Below, piece by piece: positions 56,483 to 64,000 of a stretch of DNA of 64,000 nt. The stretch comes from Sulfitobacter donghicola DSW-25 = KCTC 12864 = JCM 14565 (GTDB taxonomy: Bacteria > Pseudomonadota > Alphaproteobacteria > Rhodobacterales > Rhodobacteraceae). The translations under genes and the position numbers were made by a program. Each line of letters starts with the position of its first letter. Position 1 is the first letter of the stretch. The notes under the pieces were generated by a model. That model saw nothing but the letters and a program-made list of their open reading frames with translations. It did not search any database and was not told the DNA's origin. The stretch spans positions 2,666,001 to 2,730,000 of the forward strand of contig NZ_JASF01000005.1 of assembly GCF_000622405.1 (NCBI RefSeq), given 5' to 3'.

Positions 56483-56862
56483 AGCGTGCGGGCCTAATAG
56501 CGCTATTGGCGCTGGCCGCATGTGAGCCTGCGATTCCGACCGCCGAGGATTTTATCCCCGAATACAAAGGGGTGGAGACGACCTTGTTGGATGGGGATCT
56601 TGTGCAGTTCAATGTTGCTATGACAAAGGCACGGGCATCAAAAAATGTCGCAGCTTATGCAGAATGTGCAGCTGCGCAGTATACGTTAATCCGTGGTTAT
56701 GGTTTTGCACGCCATGTAAGAACAAATGTGGCAATTGAGGCTGGCATTTGGCGTGCTGATGCTGTTTACACGATCTCGCCGAGCCTGCCCAAAGGCTTGA
56801 AGACTATTGATGCTGAAGTGGTAACGCAAAATTGCCGCGAAAAAGGCATCCCGACGGTGTGA
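56479..56862 (+). CDS. Small lipoprotein between nuoG and nuoH
   Basis: A 127-residue predicted lipoprotein. It begins with GTG (overlapping the nuoG stop in GTGA), then a short basic-hydrophobic signal with the lipobox LALAAC at about residue 15. The mature domain has two other cysteines (YAECAAAQ and TQNCREKG). I do not recognise the family. The long open frame extending back to 56323 lies inside nuoG and is discounted. The tight coupling suggests it is made with complex I. Confidence 0.7.
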   Translation: MKRAGLIALLALAACEPAIPTAEDFIPEYKGVETTLLDGDLVQFNVAMTKARASKNVAAYAECAAAQYTLIRGYGFARHVRTNVAIEAGIWRADAVYTISPSLPKGLKTIDAEVVTQNCREKGIPTV

Positions 56863-56868
56863 GGACCT

Positions 56869-57909
56869 ATGGCTGACTTCTTTTTTAACACCACGCTGGG
56901 AATGATCTTGCTGATCATCGGTCAGATTTTCCTCGTTGTGATTCCCTTGCTGTTGGCATTGGCATTTCTCATGTACGCTGACCGCAAGATTTGGGCTGCG
57001 GTTCAGTTGCGGCGCGGGCCGAACGTGGTAGGTGTTTTCGGGCTGCTCCAGTCCTTTGCCGATTTCGGCAAATACATCGTCAAAGAAATTGTTGTGCCTG
57101 CCGGTGCGGACCGTGCGGTATTTTTCCTCGCACCAATGATCAGCCTTGTAATGGCTTTGGTCGCATGGGCGGTGATCCCGTTTAACGATGGCTGGGTGCT
57201 GTCGGATATCAACGTAGCGATCCTGTTTGTTTTCGCGGTTTCCTCTCTTGAGGTGTACGGTGTGATTATGGGCGGTTGGGCGTCGAACTCGAAATACCCG
57301 TTTCTTGGTTCACTTCGCTCTGCGGCGCAGATGATTTCTTATGAGGTCTCGATTGGCCTGATCATCATCGGCGTGATCATTTCCACGGGGTCGATGAACT
57401 TTAGCGGTATTGTTGCGGCGCAGGATGGCTCATTCGGGTTGTTGAACTGGTATTGGTTGCCGCACTTCCCGATGCTGATCCTGTTCTTTATCTCTGCCTT
57501 GGCTGAGACAAACCGCCCGCCGTTTGACCTTCCCGAAGCTGAATCAGAACTGGTTGCTGGTTATCAGGTCGAATATTCGTCCACGCCTTTCCTTTTGTTC
57601 ATGATTGGTGAACTGGTTGCTGTGGTTCTGATGTGCGCGCTGATCTCGCTGATGTTCTTTGGCGGTTGGTTGTCACCGATCCCGGGCTTGCCTGACGGCA
57701 TCTTCTGGATGGTCGCAAAGATGGGCCTCGTGTTCTTCTTCTTCTCGCTGATCAAAGCGATCACACCGCGGTATCGCTATGACCAGTTGATGCGTCTGGG
57801 TTGGAAAGTGTTCCTGCCGTTCTCATTGTTCTGGGTGGTGTTTGTGGCCTTCGCGGCAAAATTTGGATGGTTCTGGGGTATCTATGCCCGCTGGACCGTA
57901 GGAGGCTGA
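56869..57909 (+). CDS. nuoH: NADH-quinone oxidoreductase subunit H
   Basis: A membrane-arm subunit with eight helices that shapes the quinone chamber; 346 residues. [37 protein letters not shown] and [20 protein letters not shown] are the conserved quinone-site loops, with Arg/Glu/Asp residues intact. It is preceded by GAGGACC and 6 bp after the lipoprotein gene, and is 1 bp from nuoI. Confidence 0.96.
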   Translation: MADFFFNTTLGMILLIIGQIFLVVIPLLLALAFLMYADRKIWAAVQLRRGPNVVGVFGLLQSFADFGKYIVKEIVVPAGADRAVFFLAPMISLVMALVAWAVIPFNDGWVLSDINVAILFVFAVSSLEVYGVIMGGWASNSKYPFLGSLRSAAQMISYEVSIGLIIIGVIISTGSMNFSGIVAAQDGSFGLLNWYWLPHFPMLILFFISALAETNRPPFDLPEAESELVAGYQVEYSSTPFLLFMIGELVAVVLMCALISLMFFGGWLSPIPGLPDGIFWMVAKMGLVFFFFSLIKAITPRYRYDQLMRLGWKVFLPFSLFWVVFVAFAAKFGWFWGIYARWTVGG

Positions 57910-57910
57910 T

Positions 57911-58399
57911 ATGACCGACTATACCCGTCACGCCAAATACTTCCTGTTGCAGGATTTTTACCAAGGCATGAAGCTGGGCATTAAATATATGTTCAAGCCG
58001 CGCAACACGATCAACTACCCACATGAGAAGGGGCCATTGTCGCCCCGTTTCCGTGGTGAACATGCGTTGCGTCGCTATGCAAATGGCGAGGAACGCTGCA
58101 TCGCGTGCAAACTCTGCGAAGCGGTTTGCCCCGCGCAGGCGATCACCATTGATGCCGAACCGCGCGAAGACGGCAGCCGCCGTACAACGCGCTATGACAT
58201 CGACATGACCAAATGCATCTACTGCGGTTTCTGCCAAGAAGCCTGCCCAGTGGACGCGATTGTCGAAGGCCCGAATTTCGAATTCTCGACCGAGACACGC
58301 GAAGAGCTGTATTACGATAAGTCCAAATTGTTGGAGAACGGAGATCGTTGGGAAGCAGAGATCGCCCGAAACCTAGAAATGGATGCGCCTTACAGATGA
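57911..58399 (+). CDS. nuoI: NADH-quinone oxidoreductase subunit I
   Basis: The 23-kDa subunit with two 4Fe-4S clusters (N6a and N6b); 162 residues. Cluster motifs are [16 protein letters not shown] (about 64-79) and [16 protein letters not shown] (about 102-117). Length and spacing are standard. The stop overlaps the start of a CMD-family gene by 4 bp (ATGA), although in E. coli-type operons nuoJ follows directly. Confidence 0.96.
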   Translation: MTDYTRHAKYFLLQDFYQGMKLGIKYMFKPRNTINYPHEKGPLSPRFRGEHALRRYANGEERCIACKLCEAVCPAQAITIDAEPREDGSRRTTRYDIDMTKCIYCGFCQEACPVDAIVEGPNFEFSTETREELYYDKSKLLENGDRWEAEIARNLEMDAPYR

Positions 58400-58800
58400 G
58401 CAAAACAGCATCATATTCTGATGACGCTTACACCCGCGGCAAGGAGCTCTCTGAGGCTCTGAACCCGGGCATGGAAGACGTGCTATCAGCTCGGTATGAT
58501 GCGTTGGTGCCGGGGTTGTCGCGCACCATTGTTGATGTCGCTTATGGCCAGTTTTATGGTCGTGGCGGGGTGGATGATAAAACGAGGCTTCTGGCGACTG
58601 TCGCGGCTTTGACGGCTATGGGGGGGCAGACCCGACCGCAGTTGAAGGTGAACATTGCCAGCGCGCGCAAGTCCGGCGCTAGTAGAGAAGAGGTCTGCGA
58701 GATCATTTTCCAAATGGCTTTGTATGGTGGCATGCCTTCAATGATTAACGCGATGAATGCCGCGCTCGAAGTATTCGAGGCTGAGGAAGACGCGTTATGA
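58396..58800 (+). CDS. Carboxymuconolactone decarboxylase (CMD) family protein, copy 1
   Basis: A 134-residue all-helical protein of the CMD/AhpD-like fold. The core matches the PcaC-type pattern: [17 protein letters not shown] and [20 protein letters not shown] followed by [14 protein letters not shown]. There is one Cys (VCEI), not the CxxC of AhpD-type thiol enzymes. It overlaps nuoI and the next gene by 4 bp each. Muconolactone genes are absent here, so the usual decarboxylase function is unlikely; a role linked to complex I is inferred only from position. Confidence 0.8.
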   Translation: MSKTASYSDDAYTRGKELSEALNPGMEDVLSARYDALVPGLSRTIVDVAYGQFYGRGGVDDKTRLLATVAALTAMGGQTRPQLKVNIASARKSGASREEVCEIIFQMALYGGMPSMINAMNAALEVFEAEEDAL

Positions 58801-59213
58801 CCGATAAAAACCCTTGGGAAGAGATGATGAAGCAGGCGCAGGAAATGGCAAAGTCATTTCCGGCGATGGATGCGTTTTCGCCCAAAGGTTTTGAATCCAT
58901 GATGGGGCTGATGCCCAAGGATATGATGGAGACGTTTTTTGGCAATAAACTTAACCCTGACGGGTTGGATGCCAAAACACGTTTGTTGCTGACGCTGGCG
59001 GGTTTGACCATGCAAGGCGCGCAAAATGATGTGGCTGTTCGCCAAACCGTCCGCCACGCCATTGAGGCAGGCGCGCATAAGCAACAGATCATTGAAACAA
59101 TTGGCCAGATGTCTGCTTTTGCAGGTATCCCTGCGATGCAGCGGGCGATGGAACTGGCACAGGAAGTTTTGGACGACAGCAGGTCGGCCGATGAAACGGA
59201 AGGTGACGCATGA
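58797..59213 (+). CDS. CMD-family protein, copy 2 (no Cys)
   Basis: A 138-residue relative of the preceding gene product, with an N-terminal amphipathic extension rich in Met ([20 protein letters not shown]). The CMD-like core is [18 protein letters not shown] and [20 protein letters not shown]. It has no cysteine at all, so no thiol chemistry is possible. It is coupled to copy 1 upstream and nuoJ downstream by 4-bp overlaps. The two may form a heteromeric complex. Confidence 0.78.
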   Translation: MTDKNPWEEMMKQAQEMAKSFPAMDAFSPKGFESMMGLMPKDMMETFFGNKLNPDGLDAKTRLLLTLAGLTMQGAQNDVAVRQTVRHAIEAGAHKQQIIETIGQMSAFAGIPAMQRAMELAQEVLDDSRSADETEGDA

Positions 59214-59812
59214 GCGTTTTTGCATTTTATCTTTTCGCGATCAGCGTGATTGCCGGTGGCCTGTTTACAGTCATCAGCCGCAACCCTGTTCATTCGGTTT
59301 TGTGGTTGATCCTTAGTTTCCTGTCTGCGGCGGGGTTGTTTGTTCTGTTGGGCGCCGAATTTGTCGCGATGTTGCTGATCATTGTTTATGTCGGCGCGGT
59401 CGCGGTCTTGTTCCTGTTTGTGGTGATGATGCTCGATATTGATTTCGCCGAGCTGAAGGCCGAGATGGCGAAATACATGCCGCTGGCCCTGTTGATCGGC
59501 CTTGTGATCCTGATGCAGTTTGTTTTGGCCTTTGGCGCATGGGACTTTAACGCCGCCGCCGAAGGGCTGCGCACGCAGGTAATTTCTGACGACGTGACCA
59601 ATACCGCATCTTTGGGCATGATCCTTTATGATGATTACTTCCTATTGTTCCAGCTTGCGGGGTTGATCCTGCTGGTTGCGATGATCGGGGCGATTGTTCT
59701 TACACTGCGTCACCGCACAGATGTGAAACGTCAGGACGTGGTTGCGCAGATGATGCGCGATCCGGCCAAGGCGATGGAACTACATGACGTAAAACCAGGG
59801 CAGGGGTTGTGA
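59210..59812 (+). CDS. nuoJ: NADH-quinone oxidoreductase subunit J
   Basis: A membrane-arm subunit (200 residues, five helices), with the conserved helix-3 segment [20 protein letters not shown] that contains the pi-bulge/conformational switch region, and [18 protein letters not shown]. It overlaps the preceding CMD-like gene by 4 bp. A 79-bp gap, larger than the average inside this operon, separates it from nuoK. Confidence 0.95.
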   Translation: MSVFAFYLFAISVIAGGLFTVISRNPVHSVLWLILSFLSAAGLFVLLGAEFVAMLLIIVYVGAVAVLFLFVVMMLDIDFAELKAEMAKYMPLALLIGLVILMQFVLAFGAWDFNAAAEGLRTQVISDDVTNTASLGMILYDDYFLLFQLAGLILLVAMIGAIVLTLRHRTDVKRQDVVAQMMRDPAKAMELHDVKPGQGL

Positions 59813-59891
59813 TCGCATCGCGATGACATCTGCTTTTGAAGACGACGACTTTTGCGGGTTCATCCGCTAAAACAATACACTGAGGGACGAC

Positions 59892-60197
59892 ATGATCGGA
59901 CTGGAACATTACTTAACGGTGGCGGCGACGCTTTTTGTGATTGGCATATTTGGCCTTTTCCTGAACCGTAAAAACGTGATCATCCTTTTGATGAGCATCG
60001 AATTGATGCTGCTGGCGGTGAACATCAACCTCGTCTCCTTCTCCAGTTTTCTCGGCGATATGGTCGGGCAGGTGTTTACCCTGTTCGTTCTGACAGTTGC
60101 TGCTGCCGAGGCGGCGATTGGTCTGGCCATTCTGGTCTGTTTCTTCCGCAACCGTGGCACGATCGCCGTGGAAGACGTCAACGTGATGAAGGGCTGA
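59892..60197 (+). CDS. nuoK: NADH-quinone oxidoreductase subunit K
   Basis: A 101-residue three-helix subunit of the proton-pumping arm. The two conserved buried Glu residues are present: one in [17 protein letters not shown] and one in [26 protein letters not shown] lies before the ATG. It is 4 bp from nuoL. Confidence 0.95.
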   Translation: MIGLEHYLTVAATLFVIGIFGLFLNRKNVIILLMSIELMLLAVNINLVSFSSFLGDMVGQVFTLFVLTVAAAEAAIGLAILVCFFRNRGTIAVEDVNVMKG

Positions 60198-60201
60198 GGA
60201 C

Positions 60202-62298
60202 ATGGAAATTACACTCCTCTTTGCACCGCTTATTGGCTCGCTGATCTGTGGATTCGGTTGGAAAATCATTGGCGAGGAAGCAGCCTGCTGGATCGCAACG
60301 GGCGGCTTGTTCCTCTCGGCGCTCCTCAGCTGGATCACCTTTATCAGCTTTGATGGCACAACTGAAACGGTCCAGATTCTGCGCTTTATCGAATCCGGCA
60401 GCCTTAGCACCGATTGGTCGTTCCGCCTTGATCGTCTGACCGCGATTATGTTGATCGTGATTACGTCGGTCTCAAGCCTCGTTCACCTTTATTCCTTCGG
60501 CTACATGGCGCATGACGAACACTTTGGCGAAGGCGTGAGCTATAAACCGCGCTTCTTTGCTTATCTGTCGTTCTTTACCTTTGCGATGCTGATGCTCGTG
60601 ACTTCCAACAACCTCGTTCAGATGTTCTTTGGTTGGGAAGGGGTTGGCGTTGCCTCCTATCTGCTGATCGGTTTCTACTATAAAAAACCCTCTGCAAATG
60701 CGGCCGCGATCAAAGCCTTTGTTGTGAACCGTGTGGGTGATTTTGGCTTTGCCTTGGGGATCTTTGGCCTGTTCATGCTGACCGACAGCATCAACTTTGA
60801 CGATATCTTTGCTCAGGCGCCTGAACTGGCCGAGCAGAGCATTTCTTTCCTTTGGACTGAATGGAATGCTGCGAACCTTCTAGCATTCTTGTTGTTTGTC
60901 GGGGCGATGGGTAAATCTGCTCAGCTGTTCTTGCACACGTGGTTGCCTGACGCGATGGAAGGGCCAACGCCCGTTTCCGCACTGATCCACGCTGCGACGA
61001 TGGTTACGGCAGGTGTCTTCCTTGTTTGCCGCATGTCTCCCTTGATGGAGTTCGCACCCGAGGCGATGACCTTTGTCACCGTTCTGGGCGCGACAACGGC
61101 CTTTGTGGCGGCGACAATCGGTTTGGTTCAGAATGACATCAAACGCGTTATCGCATATTCCACCATGTCTCAGCTGGGCTATATGTTTGTTGCCGCTGGT
61201 GTTGGCATGTATTCGGCTGCGATGTTCCACCTGCTGACGCATGCCTTCTTTAAGGCGATGCTATTCTTGGGCGCGGGGTCGGTTATTCATGCGATGCACC
61301 ACGAACAAGACATGCGAAACTATGGCGGCTTGCGCAAAAAAATCCCCTACACCTTTGGGGCGATGATGATTGGCACATTTGCGATCACAGGTGTTGGTAT
61401 TCCGCTGACGCACATCGGTTTCGCGGGTTTCCTGTCTAAGGATGCGATCATCGAAAGCGCATGGGGCGGTGGCTCTATGTATGGTTTCTGGTTGCTTGTG
61501 ATCGCTGCGGCGATGACGTCTTTCTACTCATGGCGCCTGATCTTCTTGACCTTCTATGGCGAAGCACGGGGTGACAAACACACCCACGACCACGCGCACG
61601 AAAGCCCGATGGTCATGTTGATACCGCTGGGCGTGTTGGCCTTTGGTGCGATCTTCTCTGGTATGATCTGGTACAAGAGCTTTTTCGGTTCGGCTGAATA
61701 TGTCGGGAAATTCTATGGTATTCCAACGGCAGAACTGGCCGCGGGTGGTGACACACATGTTGACGGCGCCGAAGACAACCATGGCGATGATGGCCACGGT
61801 GATGACCATGGTGACCACCACGGCCCGGGTTTTGCTGGCAAACCGGGGGAGGGCGCATTGTATTTCGCACCTGACAACACGGTTCTGGATGATGCACATG
61901 CCGCGCCAAAATGGGTAAAGGTCAGCCCGTTCATCGCGATGCTTGGCGGTTTCTTGATGGCGATGTGGTTCTATATCTGGAACCCGACCTTGCCCGCGCG
62001 TCTAGCAACGAGCCAACGGCACCTGTATCAGTTCTTGCTGAACAAATGGTACTTTGACGAAATCTATGACTTCCTCTTTGTACAACCCGCAAAGGCGATC
62101 GGTCGCTTCCTGTGGAAGCGCGGCGACGGCGACGTTATTGACGGCGGCCTGAATGGCCTCGCCATGGGGATCATCCCGTTCTTCACACGCCTCGCTGGCA
62201 AAGCACAGTCTGGCTATATCTTTACCTATGCCTTCGCCATGGTGATCGGGATTGCAATCCTGATGACATGGATGACGATGTCCGGAGGAGCGAAATAA
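60202..62298 (+). CDS. nuoL: NADH-quinone oxidoreductase subunit L
   Basis: The distal antiporter-like proton-pumping subunit with the long lateral helix; 698 residues, about 16 helices. Conserved segments are [39 protein letters not shown] (pumping Lys) and [20 protein letters not shown]. Between residues about 519 and 541 (61756-61824) is a His/Asp-rich insertion with six His, in addition to a [10 protein letters not shown] segment near 455. The end overlaps nuoM by 1 bp (TAATG). Confidence 0.96.
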   Translation: MEITLLFAPLIGSLICGFGWKIIGEEAACWIATGGLFLSALLSWITFISFDGTTETVQILRFIESGSLSTDWSFRLDRLTAIMLIVITSVSSLVHLYSFGYMAHDEHFGEGVSYKPRFFAYLSFFTFAMLMLVTSNNLVQMFFGWEGVGVASYLLIGFYYKKPSANAAAIKAFVVNRVGDFGFALGIFGLFMLTDSINFDDIFAQAPELAEQSISFLWTEWNAANLLAFLLFVGAMGKSAQLFLHTWLPDAMEGPTPVSALIHAATMVTAGVFLVCRMSPLMEFAPEAMTFVTVLGATTAFVAATIGLVQNDIKRVIAYSTMSQLGYMFVAAGVGMYSAAMFHLLTHAFFKAMLFLGAGSVIHAMHHEQDMRNYGGLRKKIPYTFGAMMIGTFAITGVGIPLTHIGFAGFLSKDAIIESAWGGGSMYGFWLLVIAAAMTSFYSWRLIFLTFYGEARGDKHTHDHAHESPMVMLIPLGVLAFGAIFSGMIWYKSFFGSAEYVGKFYGIPTAELAAGGDTHVDGAEDNHGDDGHGDDHGDHHGPGFAGKPGEGALYFAPDNTVLDDAHAAPKWVKVSPFIAMLGGFLMAMWFYIWNPTLPARLATSQRHLYQFLLNKWYFDEIYDFLFVQPAKAIGRFLWKRGDGDVIDGGLNGLAMGIIPFFTRLAGKAQSGYIFTYAFAMVIGIAILMTWMTMSGGAK

Positions 62299-63860
62299 TG
62301 GAAAATAACTTGCTCTCTATTGTTACGTTTCTGCCAGCGCTGGCAGCTGTAATTCTAATGGTTTTCCTGCGTGGCGAAGACGAAGCGGCGCAGCGCAATG
62401 CAAAATGGGTGGCCGTTGCAGGGACCGTCGCGGCCTTTGTGGCCTCGCTGTTCATGTATTCTCAGTTTGATCCGTCCAACACGGGTTTCCAGATGGTGGA
62501 CGAAGCTGAATGGCTTTTGGGTCTAAGCTACCGCGTAGGAGTTGACGGAATTTCGGTTCTGTTCGTTATGCTGACCACCTTTATGATGCCGCTTGTCATT
62601 GCCGCGTCATGGGATGTGAACACCCGCGTCAAAGAATATATGGTAGCATTTCTGCTGCTTGAAACGTTGATGATCGGTGTGTTCGTGTCGCTGGACCTGA
62701 TCCTGTTCTACCTCTTCTTTGAGGCAAGCCTGATCCCGATGTTCCTGATCATTGGCATCTGGGGCGGGGCAAACCGTATCTACGCAAGCTTCAAGTTCTT
62801 CCTCTACACCTTCTTTGGCTCGGTTCTGATGCTGGTGGCAATGGTTGCGATGTTTGCGGATGCAGGGACAACCTGTATCGGTGGTTGCGATGTTAGCCTG
62901 CTGACCCATACTTTCGGATCGGAAAGCTTTAGCGTGTTGGGCATTCACGTCGTCGGCGGGATGCAGACGCTGATGTTCCTTGCCTTCTTTGCCAGCTTTG
63001 CGGTGAAAATGCCGATGTGGCCAGTTCACACGTGGTTGCCGGATGCGCACGTTCAGGCGCCAACAGCGGGTTCTGTTGTTCTGGCTGCGATTCTGTTGAA
63101 AATGGGGGGCTACGGCTTCTTGCGGTTCTCCTTGCCGATGTTCCCTGTCGGCTCAGAAGTGGTTGGCCCGCTGATCCTGTGGATGTCTGCCATCGCGATT
63201 GTCTATACCTCGCTTGTGGCGCTGGTTCAGGAAGACATGAAGAAGCTGATTGCTTATTCCTCTGTTGCCCACATGGGTTTTGTGACCATGGGTATCTTTT
63301 CTACGAACCAGCAGGGGCTGGATGGGGCGATTTTCCAGATGATCAGCCACGGCTTTATCTCAGGAGCTTTGTTCCTGAGCGTTGGCGTGATTTATGACCG
63401 CATGCACACCCGCGAAATCGACGCATATGGTGGTCTGGTTAACCGGATGCCGGTCTATGCGCTGCTGTTCATGTTGTTCACCATGGCCAACGTTGGCCTG
63501 CCAGGGACTTCTGGGTTTGTTGGTGAATTCCTGACGCTGATGGGTGTCTTCCAAGTGAACACTTGGGTTGCCGCCGTTGCCACAACAGGCGTGATCTTTT
63601 CGGCAGCCTATGCGCTATGGCTGTATCGCCGCGTGGTGATGGGCGACCTGATCAAGGGCAGCCTAAAGGCGATCACGGATATGACGTCGCGCGAGAAATG
63701 GATTTTTGCGCCACTGGTTGTGATGACATTGCTGCTGGGTATTTACCCTGCACTTATTCTGGATGTGATCGGGCCGTCAGTGACAGCATTGATTGAACAA
63801 TATGATACGGCAGTGGCCGCAACCGAGGTAGTGTCTGACACTGCCGAAGCCCACAACTGA
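62298..63860 (+). CDS. nuoM: NADH-quinone oxidoreductase subunit M
   Basis: An antiporter-like proton pump subunit; 520 residues, about 14 helices. Conserved segments include [20 protein letters not shown] (Glu), [20 protein letters not shown] and [27 protein letters not shown] lies ten bases before the ATG at 62298. The frame is open upstream to 62268, inside nuoL. nuoN begins 10 bp downstream. Confidence 0.96.
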   Translation: MENNLLSIVTFLPALAAVILMVFLRGEDEAAQRNAKWVAVAGTVAAFVASLFMYSQFDPSNTGFQMVDEAEWLLGLSYRVGVDGISVLFVMLTTFMMPLVIAASWDVNTRVKEYMVAFLLLETLMIGVFVSLDLILFYLFFEASLIPMFLIIGIWGGANRIYASFKFFLYTFFGSVLMLVAMVAMFADAGTTCIGGCDVSLLTHTFGSESFSVLGIHVVGGMQTLMFLAFFASFAVKMPMWPVHTWLPDAHVQAPTAGSVVLAAILLKMGGYGFLRFSLPMFPVGSEVVGPLILWMSAIAIVYTSLVALVQEDMKKLIAYSSVAHMGFVTMGIFSTNQQGLDGAIFQMISHGFISGALFLSVGVIYDRMHTREIDAYGGLVNRMPVYALLFMLFTMANVGLPGTSGFVGEFLTLMGVFQVNTWVAAVATTGVIFSAAYALWLYRRVVMGDLIKGSLKAITDMTSREKWIFAPLVVMTLLLGIYPALILDVIGPSVTALIEQYDTAVAATEVVSDTAEAHN

Positions 63861-63870
63861 GGCGATTGAC

Positions 63871-64000
63871 ATGAATAACGACACTCTTCAGATTCTGCCT
63901 GAAATCATTCTGGCGCTGTTTGCGCTTGGTGGCCTTATGGCAGGGGCCTACGGCGGCAAAGATGCAATCGCGCGACCGCTTCTTTGGGCGACGGCTATTG
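63871..64000 (+). CDS. nuoN: NADH-quinone oxidoreductase subunit N (partial, cut by right edge)
   Basis: The first 43 codons of the last antiporter-like subunit, starting [20 protein letters not shown] and continuing with [10 protein letters not shown] into an Ile/Leu-rich helix. ILPEIILAL is a typical NuoN start. The gene runs off the window at 64000. It lies 10 bp after nuoM, as expected in the standard order. Confidence 0.9.
   Translation, partial: MNNDTLQILPEIILALFALGGLMAGAYGGKDAIARPLLWATAI

Overview
The window is a bacterial chromosome segment that looks like an alphaproteobacterium of the Rhodobacteraceae (Roseobacter-type). This rests on gene content, not on a database search. The NADH dehydrogenase (complex I) operon is studded with small extra genes in the way seen in that family. 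NuoE carries a Lys/Ala-rich tail ending in a helix-hairpin-helix domain. A leucine-degradation (liu/mcc) cluster, a DUF3422 protein and a dipeptide-type ABC cluster with amidohydrolases fit the same group. I see no tRNA, rRNA, CRISPR array, insertion sequence, prophage or plasmid feature. Gene density is high, most neighbours overlap by 1-10 bp, and codon style looks uniform, so this reads as stable chromosome.

Layout. 1-4733: a periplasmic lytic transglycosylase converges on a minus-strand unit of pepN and two small membrane/TerB-like proteins. 5036-8571: malate synthase G with its GlcG companion, then a class I glutamine amidotransferase-like hydrolase. 8881-11908: pntA-pntB, the membrane NAD(P) transhydrogenase. 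12121-14046: a small membrane protein and a DUF3422 protein. 14080-25452: a divergent peptide-uptake and catabolism cluster. The binding protein and two permeases are on the minus strand. A fused double ATPase, a VOC protein, an ArgE-like deacetylase, a DadA-like flavoprotein and two tandem paralogous M20 amidohydrolases are on the plus strand.

25456-34211: housekeeping genes: moaA-waaA-glycosyltransferase (translationally coupled), a lipoprotein, an AlkD-like repair protein, glmU-glmS, and a phosphoglycolate-phosphatase-like HAD enzyme. A DegT-type PLP aminotransferase follows at 34215. 35646-45529: leucine/isovalerate catabolism: isovaleryl-CoA dehydrogenase, acyl-CoA synthetase, methylcrotonyl-CoA carboxylase beta and alpha, HMG-CoA lyase and methylglutaconyl-CoA hydratase. 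These are interrupted by an opposite-strand OmpW porin, an ASCH-domain protein and a glutathione transferase.

45838 to the right edge: nuoA-B-C-D-E-F-G-H-I-J-K-L-M and the start of nuoN, in canonical order with separate nuoC and nuoD. Ten non-core genes are interleaved. Four encode secreted or lipid-anchored proteins that each have a pair of cysteines outside the signal sequence. One encodes a membrane-anchored protein with eight 36-bp repeats and the same terminal domain as NuoE. Two are carboxymuconolactone-decarboxylase-like proteins sitting between nuoI and nuoJ. This accessory set is the most interesting part of the window. A terminator-like hairpin and a palindrome upstream of nuoG suggest that the operon may have an internal regulatory break.
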